Assembly (NCBI GenBank): GCA_017469325.1 | Contig: JAFUGO010000027.1 | Location: 1 to 5,005, forward strand | Length of the DNA: 5,005 bases | DNA from: Mogibacterium sp. | GTDB lineage: Bacteria; Bacillota_A; Clostridia; Peptostreptococcales; Anaerovoracaceae | Direction of reading: 5' to 3' | In this document: piece after piece, positions 1 to 4,239 of the stretch | Layout of the letters: each line of letters begins with the position of its first letter | Numbering within the stretch: position 1 is the stretch's first letter | Made by a program: the position numbers and the translations under genes | The notes under the pieces: model-generated | What the model was told of the DNA's origin: nothing | The model's database searches: none | Seen by the model: the letters and a program-made list of their open reading frames with translations, nothing else

Positions 1-759
1 CATGACGGTGATTGCCGACGGTGCGTCCACCAGATTGACGAATTTATCGTACTCCTCGTGAGCGCGTCCTCTTACGACACCGCCTCCGCAGATCAGCATA
101 GGCTTTTCGGACTCATATATCATCTCGACCAGCTTGTCGATATCCTCCTCATCGATCTCCGGTTTGTGGGAATCCATGATGTCTCTCTCAAACAAAGCCT
201 TCAGGGCTCCCGCGTCCTTCTGATCTTTTCGGGCTATGAATTCGTATTCCGCTGTCTCTGCTGTTACATTCTTGAGGATGTCTATGAAGACCGGACCCGG
301 CCTTCCGCTCCTTGCTATGGCAAAAGCCCTGCGGACCGTATCCGCAAGCTTGTTTACGTCGGTTATCTGGAACGTGCACTTGGTTATAGGCAGCATTACT
401 CCCGTGCTGTCTACCTCCTGGAACGAGTCCTTGCCGATAAGGTTGCCCGCTACATTGCAGCTTATGAACACGACCGGAGACGAATCCATGTAAGCTGTCG
501 CCACGCCCGTTGTAAGGTTTGTAGCACCCGGACCCGAGGTCGAGAATGCCACTCCGACCTTGCCGGTGCTGCGCGCGTATCCGTCTGCGGCATGCGAAGC
601 ACCCTGCTCGTGCGCGGTCAGATAATGATGCACTCTGTCCTTGTACTTGACCAAAGCGTCATAGACATTGAGTATGGTGCCGCCGGGATAGCCGAAGACT
701 GTATCGACGTCCTGCTCCAGCAGGCACTCCATAAGTATTTCTGCGCCTGTAAGTTTCAA
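1..759 (-). CDS. ilvB: Acetolactate synthase large subunit, N-terminal part (3' end outside window)
   Basis: ThDP-dependent AHAS catalytic subunit. It condenses two pyruvates to acetolactate, or pyruvate with 2-oxobutyrate, as the first common step of branched-chain amino acid synthesis in the cytoplasm. The window holds 253 codons with no stop, from a TTG start to the left edge; the family is usually about 550-600 aa, so more than half is missing. Visible are FGYPGGTI (residues 22-29), the catalytic glutamate E51 in AHEQG, the ThDP-domain signature SGPGATN (75-81), DSFQEVD (111-117) and the conserved lysine K127 in ITK. The central domain begins near residue 190. TTG is preferred because it gives the family N-terminus MKLTGAEIL; the first ATG (732) would remove it. 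This is the third gene of the operon, 31 bases after ilvN. It contains at least 8 ATA isoleucine codons, unlike the dehydrogenase at 3105. Family assignment is secure. Which AHAS isozyme it resembles is inference. Confidence 0.95.
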   Translation of the reverse strand, partial: MKLTGAEILMECLLEQDVDTVFGYPGGTILNVYDALVKYKDRVHHYLTAHEQGASHAADGYARSTGKVGVAFSTSGPGATNLTTGVATAYMDSSPVVFISCNVAGNLIGKDSFQEVDSTGVMLPITKCTFQITDVNKLADTVRRAFAIARSGRPGPVFIDILKNVTAETAEYEFIARKDQKDAGALKALFERDIMDSHKPEIDEEDIDKLVEMIYESEKPMLICGGGVVRGRAHEEYDKFVNLVDAPSAITVM

Positions 760-778
760 TTCAGATCTAACTCCTCTC
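757..778 (-). promoter_or_regulatory. Ribosome binding site and TTG start of the downstream ilvB
   Basis: On the minus strand the purine run GAGAGGAG (positions 778-771) lies 11 bases before a TTG codon (759-757), which opens the conserved MKLTGAEIL start. An in-frame GTG (780-778) overlaps this purine run, so it is unlikely to be the start. The long spacer together with the TTG would be expected to make initiation weaker than at the other two genes of the operon (inference). Confidence 0.7.
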
Positions 779-790
779 ACATATATCTTT

Positions 791-1261
791 TTATTTTTCC
801 ATCGCTATCGTGCCCGTACGCTGCATCTCGATTATGCCGAATCCCCTCATCATCTGTATGAAGTCCTCGATGCTGTCCGGATCCGCGTGATACTCGAGCA
901 GCAGATACTTTGGCGCCACCTTGACGATATGTGCGCCCATCACCTGACAGAGCTCTATCAGGGACGTGCGGTTATTGACGTTGTAAGCGACCTTTATAAG
1001 GATCATCTCGAGGCAGACGCTTCTTGCCTCGCTGAGACGCCTCACCTTTATTACATCCACATTCTTGTTCAGCTGCTTTTCTATCTGATCGATAGTGCGC
1101 TGATCGCCCGTTGAGGTGATGGTCATCCTGGATATCTCATGATTCTCGGTCTCGCCCACCGCCAGAGTGTCGATGTTGAATCCGCGTCTCGCAAAGAGCC
1201 CTGAAACTGCCGAGAGGACGCCGTCTTTGTTTTCAACAAGTACTGAAAATATACCTGTCAT
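791..1261 (-). CDS. ilvN: Acetolactate synthase small (regulatory) subunit
   Basis: Regulatory subunit of AHAS, which activates the catalytic subunit and carries feedback inhibition by branched-chain amino acids, typically valine. At 156 aa it is close to the usual 155-165 aa for the family. An N-terminal ACT domain spans about residues 3-75, with SVLVENKDGVLS, GLFARRGFNIDTL, SRMTI and IEKQLNKNVDVIKV. A C-terminal ALS small-subunit domain follows from about residue 85. Residues N11, G14 and N29 line up with the same-numbered positions of E. coli IlvH that shape the valine site, so feedback inhibition is probably kept (inference). The ATG start is supported by GGGAGG at 1275-1270 with an 8-base spacer. 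It lies 15 bases after the upstream ilvB paralogue and 31 bases before the downstream one, so all three should share a transcript. The name ilvH would be equally acceptable. Confidence 0.95.
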   Translation of the reverse strand: MTGIFSVLVENKDGVLSAVSGLFARRGFNIDTLAVGETENHEISRMTITSTGDQRTIDQIEKQLNKNVDVIKVRRLSEARSVCLEMILIKVAYNVNNRTSLIELCQVMGAHIVKVAPKYLLLEYHADPDSIEDFIQMMRGFGIIEMQRTGTIAMEK

Positions 1262-1276
1262 GTCTGCCGCCTCCCG

Positions 1277-2893
1277 TTACTTGACTCTGTCTTCGCTGTC
1301 GACATCGCACACCAGCAGGCACGCGTCATCGCAGGCAAGGAACTCATCCAGCATCTGATCCAGATCATCGGTCGATGAGCATCTCAGATAGCGAAGCTCG
1401 TATGCCTCGGCGATCTTGTCGTAGCGCGGCCAGTCATGCAGCCTTACACCGCTGTAATGCGCGTCGTAGTTGTTGAACTGATACTCACGCACCAGGCCCA
1501 GATAGTCGTTTCTGACCACGACGATCTTCAGTTTGACCTCGTTGACGCGCATCGTGGCAAGCTCGCTCATCGACATCTGGAACGAACCGTCGCCGCATAC
1601 CGCAACTACCTGCTTGTCAGGGGCACACATCTTTACTCCGATGGCTGCCGGAATGGAATATCCCATTGTTCCCATGCCGCCGGTCGTCATAAAGCGCCCG
1701 CCCTTCATTACGTAATTGTCTGCGCTCCACAGCTGGTTCTGTCCCACGTCCGCGATATACACGGCGTCGCCTTCCATCTTCTCAGAAAGCATCTGCACAA
1801 GAATGTTCGGATTTACGAGCTTATCGCTGAACACTCTGGTATCTACGGTAGAGCGCTTTATTTCTTCAAGTTCATCTATCCACTTCTGATCTTTTCTGTC
1901 TATGCTCTCATCGAGCATCAGAGTGAATATCTCTTTGAGATCACCTACGAGAGGGATCGTCGGTCCCATGTTTTTGCCTATCTCGGCAGTATCTATATCT
2001 ATATGCACGACGGCGCGCCTCAGAAGGTTCTCAGGCTGAGGGATCGCCCTGTCAGCTATCCTTGCGCCGACCACTATGAGAAGGTCGGACTTGCTGACCG
2101 CCTTGTTCGCGTACGGCTTTCCGTTGTTGCCGAGCATACCGAAGTTGAGCGGGTGCTTCTTAGGCATGACTCCCATGCCCATCATCGTGTGGACCAGCGG
2201 GACGTTGAACTCCTCGCAGAAGTCGCGTATCACCTCTTCACCGTTTCCGAGGATGACTCCGCCTCCCGCGCATATGAGCGGACGCTCCGCCTGATTGATC
2301 AGAGACACCACCTTGCTGAGCTGGTTCATGTTGATCTTTATCTCAGGCTTATAGCCCCTCATGACCACGCTTTCAGGATAATCGAAAGGCTTGCGGAGCT
2401 TAGCTTCCTGTATGTCCATCGGGATATCGATGAGCACAGGACCCTTGCGCCCGGTCGAAGCAATATAGAAGGCTTCCTTGAAGACGCGAGGGATGTCATC
2501 GGGATCTTTCACAAGATAGCTGTGCTTCACGAACGACCTTGTTGCGCCGCGCATATCCGCTTCCTGAAAGACATCGCGACCGAGCCGCTTGCTCGACACC
2601 TGGCCGGATATAGCAACAAGAGGGATGCTGTCCGCATATGCGGTCGCGAGAGCCGTGATCAGATTGGTAGCTCCCGGGCCGGATGTAACGACACATACGG
2701 CTGTTTTGCGCGACATTCTCGCATAGCCGCTGGCCGCGTGGCCGGCGTTCTGCTCCTGACGCACAAGTACGTGATCAATATCCGAGTTGTACAGTCCTTC
2801 ATAGAACGGAGCGATCGCTACGCCGGGATAACCGAACACCCGGCTGATGCCTTCCGCCTCAAGACATTTCACCATTGCTTCTGCACCGGTCAT
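1277..2893 (-). CDS. ilvB: Acetolactate synthase large-subunit paralogue (ThDP-binding)
   Basis: Complete 538-aa ThDP enzyme of the AHAS large-subunit family, a little shorter than typical. Domains in order: PYR about 1-165, central domain about 187-320, PP about 372-525. The catalytic glutamate is E47 (in RQEQN), SGPGATN is at 71-77, FQEAD at 109-113, and the conserved lysine K123 is in VKHS. The ThDP/Mg motif begins GDGSFQM at 434-440 and closes at N462. It differs from canonical AHAS: HEQG is replaced by QEQN, YPGG by YPGV, and the active-site tryptophan of the usual RQWQ segment by tyrosine (Y471 in LVREYQ). First gene of the operon, with ATG preceded by AAGGAG (2905-2900) at a 6-base spacer. 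The short leader (about 50 bases from the proposed promoter) leaves no room for a T-box. It could be a second AHAS catalytic subunit or a ThDP enzyme with shifted substrate preference. Family membership is clear; exact substrate is not. The ilvB symbol is by family only. Confidence 0.88.
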   Translation of the reverse strand: MTGAEAMVKCLEAEGISRVFGYPGVAIAPFYEGLYNSDIDHVLVRQEQNAGHAASGYARMSRKTAVCVVTSGPGATNLITALATAYADSIPLVAISGQVSSKRLGRDVFQEADMRGATRSFVKHSYLVKDPDDIPRVFKEAFYIASTGRKGPVLIDIPMDIQEAKLRKPFDYPESVVMRGYKPEIKINMNQLSKVVSLINQAERPLICAGGGVILGNGEEVIRDFCEEFNVPLVHTMMGMGVMPKKHPLNFGMLGNNGKPYANKAVSKSDLLIVVGARIADRAIPQPENLLRRAVVHIDIDTAEIGKNMGPTIPLVGDLKEIFTLMLDESIDRKDQKWIDELEEIKRSTVDTRVFSDKLVNPNILVQMLSEKMEGDAVYIADVGQNQLWSADNYVMKGGRFMTTGGMGTMGYSIPAAIGVKMCAPDKQVVAVCGDGSFQMSMSELATMRVNEVKLKIVVVRNDYLGLVREYQFNNYDAHYSGVRLHDWPRYDKIAEAYELRYLRCSSTDDLDQMLDEFLACDDACLLVCDVDSEDRVK

Positions 2894-2933
2894 GTCTTTC
2901 TCCTTCCTGTTTTTCTGCGTCTTTTATGCTTGC

Positions 2934-2989
2934 GCACGTATTCAAATTACTTTATCACGAATAGTGATGTATAACAATTGAAAACGTGC
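2934..2989. repeat. 56-bp imperfect dyad, likely operator
   Basis: The outer arms GCACGTATTCAA (2934-2945) and TTGAAAACGTGC (2978-2989) are reverse complements with one mismatch in 12. The inner arms ATCAC (2954-2958) and GTGAT (2964-2968) are perfect, with a 5-base centre. Both pairs share almost the same centre (about 2961), so the whole segment has two-fold symmetry. The inner pair also fits ATC-N9-GAT, a form of the T-N11-A motif that LysR-type regulators bind. The segment spans the proposed -35 and -10 of the ilv promoter. The repeats are seen directly; operator function is inferred. Confidence 0.55.
2949..2977 (-). promoter_or_regulatory. Candidate promoter for the ilv operon
   Basis: On the minus strand TTGTTA (2977-2972) and TAAAGT (2954-2949) are separated by exactly 17 bases. 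Each matches the vegetative sigma consensus at 4 of 6 positions. Transcription would start about 50 bases before the ATG at 2893. The spacer contains the ATCAC-N5-GTGAT palindrome, so a bound protein would block or remodel this promoter. An alternative is the extended -10-like TGTTATACA just downstream of the -35 given here, but it has no good -35. Confidence 0.45.
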
Positions 2990-3027
2990 ATTTTTTAGCG
3001 TTCCTTACAATTTGGGAAGCATTTTTT
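2988..3027 (+). repeat. Direct repeat GCATTTTTT, two copies
   Basis: The 9-mer GCATTTTTT occurs at 2988-2996 and 3019-3027, 31 bases apart start to start, about three helical turns. The second copy ends immediately upstream of the proposed -35 of the dehydrogenase promoter (3029). The T-tracts are therefore on one face of the helix and could bend the DNA or act like an UP element. Function is inferred, and such T-runs can arise by chance in AT-rich intergenic DNA. Confidence 0.3.
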
Positions 3028-3028
3028 G

Positions 3029-3058
3029 TTGACACGGACAGCATATGGGTTTTATTGT
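3029..3058 (+). promoter_or_regulatory. Candidate promoter for the dehydrogenase gene
   Basis: A perfect -35 TTGACA (3029-3034) is followed after 18 bases by TATTGT (3053-3058), which matches the -10 consensus at 4 of 6. The start point would fall near 3065, giving a leader of about 40 bases before the ATG at 3105. The perfect -35, an AAAGGGG ribosome binding site and the biased codon use of the gene all fit strong expression. Confidence 0.5.
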
Positions 3059-3070
3059 TAATCCAGAATG

Positions 3071-3088
3071 TTATTCACTGTGACATAA
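3071..3088 (+). promoter_or_regulatory. Palindrome TCACTGTGA in the leader of the dehydrogenase gene
   Basis: TCAC-T-GTGA (3075-3083) is a perfect 9-bp palindrome flanked by TTAT on the left and ATAA on the right, the right flank offset by one base. It shares the TCAC/GTGA half-sites of the dyad over the ilv promoter but has a 1-base rather than 5-base centre. It lies just downstream of the predicted start point, where a repressor would block transcription. Too short to be certain; chance is a real alternative. Confidence 0.3.
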
Positions 3089-3104
3089 GCAAAGGGGACT
3101 ACAA

Positions 3105-3380
3105 ATGACTAATATCGAAATGATCCGTGCATACGGGCACGAGCAGGTCGCTTACTTCAACAACGAGAAAGCCGGCCTCAAAGCGATCATCGCACTTCAC
3201 AACACTAACCTCGGTCCTGCAGTAGGCGGCTGCCGCCTCTGGCCTTATGAGAGCGAAGAAGCAGCACTGTTTGACGTACTGCGCCTCTCCCGCGGAATGA
3301 GCCACAAGAACGCCGCAGCGGGTATGCCTCTCGGCGGCGCAAAGGGCGTTATCCTTGCTCATCCTTCTGATAAGACATAA
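3105..3380 (+). CDS. Dehydrogenase N-terminal fragment, 91 aa
   Basis: The product if translation stops at the in-frame TAA. It contains the first part of the amino-acid-binding domain: GLKAIIALH (24-32), GPAVGG (37-42), MSHKNAAAG with K68, and LGGAKG with K80. It lacks the catalytic aspartate and the whole nucleotide-binding domain, so it should not be active alone. The valine at residue 40 takes the place of the leucine that lines the side-chain pocket in Bacillus leucine dehydrogenase, a conservative change. Confidence 0.6.
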   Translation: MTNIEMIRAYGHEQVAYFNNEKAGLKAIIALHNTNLGPAVGGCRLWPYESEEAALFDVLRLSRGMSHKNAAAGMPLGGAKGVILAHPSDKT

Positions 3381-3383
3381 GTC

Positions 3384-4148
3384 ATGTTCGAAGCATTCGG
3401 CGAGGCAGTAAACACATTGATGGGCAAGTACTACACTGCAGAAGACGTAAACACAGATACGAAGGACGCAGAGTACATGCTTCGCACTACAGATTATGTT
3501 GTTGGACGCGAAGACGTATCAGGAGACCCGTCGCCTTTCACTGCTATCGGCGTAGTTGACGGTATCCGCGCTGTTGCTAATTTCATGAACGGATCCGACA
3601 GCCTCGAAGGGCTGACAGTTGCAGTTCAGGGACTCGGCAAAGTAGGAATGGACGTTGCCAAGCAGCTCCACGCAGCAGGCGCAAAGCTGATCGTATGCAA
3701 CAACTCCAACCGTGAAGCTATGAAGTACGCTGTTGAAGAGCTCGGCGCAAAAGAAGTCGGCAGAGACGAGATCTATGGCGTAGAGTGTGACATCTTCTCG
3801 CCATGCGCTCTCGGTGCTGTCGTAAACAGCAAGACCATTCCGCAGTTCAAGTGCAAGGCTATCGCCGGTGCTGCAAACAACGTTATCTATGATGACGCAG
3901 CAGGCGAGGCTCTCAAGGCACGCGGCATTCTGTACGCTCCTGATTTCATCATCAATGGCGGCGGAGTTATCAACGCAGGCCAGGAAGCATTCACAACATA
4001 TGACAAAGAGAACGTCCTGAAGCAGGTACACAACATCTACAACGTCGTATACAGAATGCTCGAGGAGTCCAAGGCAACAGGCAAGCCTGAAGGTGTCATC
4101 GCCACAGAGTTTGCTGAAAACCGCATCAACAACGGACTCGATGCATAA
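3384..4148 (+). CDS. Dehydrogenase C-terminal fragment, 254 aa
   Basis: Same reading frame as the N-terminal fragment, beginning at an ATG three bases after the stop. That ATG probably encodes an internal methionine of the intact enzyme (the M of MFEAFG, matching MFRALG in Bacillus). It carries the catalytic aspartate D21, the hinge segment DPSPFTAIGV, the Rossmann fold with GLGKVG at 83-88, CDIFSPCALGAVVN (135-148), AGAANN (161-166) and NGGGVINAG (191-199). There is no Shine-Dalgarno sequence before its ATG, so separate expression would need re-initiation by ribosomes ending at 3380. It lacks K68 and K80, so it should be inactive alone. Confidence 0.6.
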   Translation: MFEAFGEAVNTLMGKYYTAEDVNTDTKDAEYMLRTTDYVVGREDVSGDPSPFTAIGVVDGIRAVANFMNGSDSLEGLTVAVQGLGKVGMDVAKQLHAAGAKLIVCNNSNREAMKYAVEELGAKEVGRDEIYGVECDIFSPCALGAVVNSKTIPQFKCKAIAGAANNVIYDDAAGEALKARGILYAPDFIINGGGVINAGQEAFTTYDKENVLKQVHNIYNVVYRMLEESKATGKPEGVIATEFAENRINNGLDA

Positions 4149-4173
4149 GGCTGCATAATAGGCTATAAAAACA

Positions 4174-4208
4174 CATGTCTGCCCATTAAGGGCAGACATG
4201 CTTTTTTT
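4174..4208 (+). terminator. Rho-independent terminator, probably bidirectional
   Basis: A perfect 11-bp stem, CATGTCTGCCC (4174-4184) and GGGCAGACATG (4190-4200), closes a 5-base ATTAA loop and is followed by C and seven Ts (4202-4208). It lies 26 bases after the dehydrogenase stop. On the minus strand the same stem is followed by TGTTTTTATAG, so it can also end the convergent LysR transcript, whose stop codon lies 32 bases from the T-run. Confidence 0.92.
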
Positions 4209-4239
4209 GTCAACTCCATAATCTGTTCTGCTGAACTGC

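Larger units (their letters stand above)
3105..4148 (+). pseudogene. Leucine-type (Glu/Leu/Phe/Val) dehydrogenase interrupted by in-frame TAA
   Basis: Oxidative deamination/reductive amination enzyme family that interconverts branched-chain amino acids and 2-oxo acids with NAD(H) and ammonia. The frame is one continuous 347-codon register from ATG 3105 (AAAGGGG, 7-base spacer) to TAA 4146, except that codon 92 (3378-3380) is TAA. Conserved features sit on both sides of the stop: substrate lysine K68 and catalytic lysine K80 (GGAKG) before it; D114 (TAEDVNT), the Rossmann motif GLGKVG (176-181) and the GGGVINAG segment after it. Alignment from memory with Bacillus leucine dehydrogenase, where the local sequence is DKSEAMF, needs no gap and puts the stop opposite the glutamate. 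Length without the stop is near, though slightly below, the Bacillus enzyme (about 364 aa). The acidic residue after the second Rossmann strand appears to be N199. Codon use is biased (no ATA), as in a well-expressed gene. It may be a recent nonsense mutation, a sequence error, a split two-chain protein or readthrough; I favour the first two. Leu, Val or Phe preference is not proven. Confidence 0.85.

Noticed and set aside
778..780. GTG as the start of the downstream ilvB
   Set aside because: It would add seven residues not seen in the family, and it overlaps the purine-rich ribosome binding site that serves the TTG at 759.
58..861. A 267-codon open frame on the plus strand
   Set aside because: It is in codon register opposite the downstream ilvB and crosses into ilvN. 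It is a shadow produced by the same codon avoidance.
2894..2948. A T-box or peptide attenuator before the ilv operon
   Set aside because: The proposed leader is only about 50 bases, with no terminator hairpin, no T-box consensus and no run of branched-chain codons in a short leader frame.
1436..2974. A 512-codon open frame on the plus strand opposite the first-gene AHAS paralogue
   Set aside because: Its codons are exact reverse complements of the AHAS codons, in the same register. It stays open only because the real gene avoids TTA, CTA and TCA. The translation resembles no protein I recognise, and the minus-strand product is clearly a ThDP enzyme.
3378..3380. Recoding of the internal stop as selenocysteine or pyrrolysine, or a changed genetic code
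   Set aside because: Selenocysteine uses TGA and pyrrolysine TAG, whereas this is TAA. TAA also ends ilvN, the AHAS paralogue, the LysR gene and the dehydrogenase itself, so it is a normal stop in this genome.
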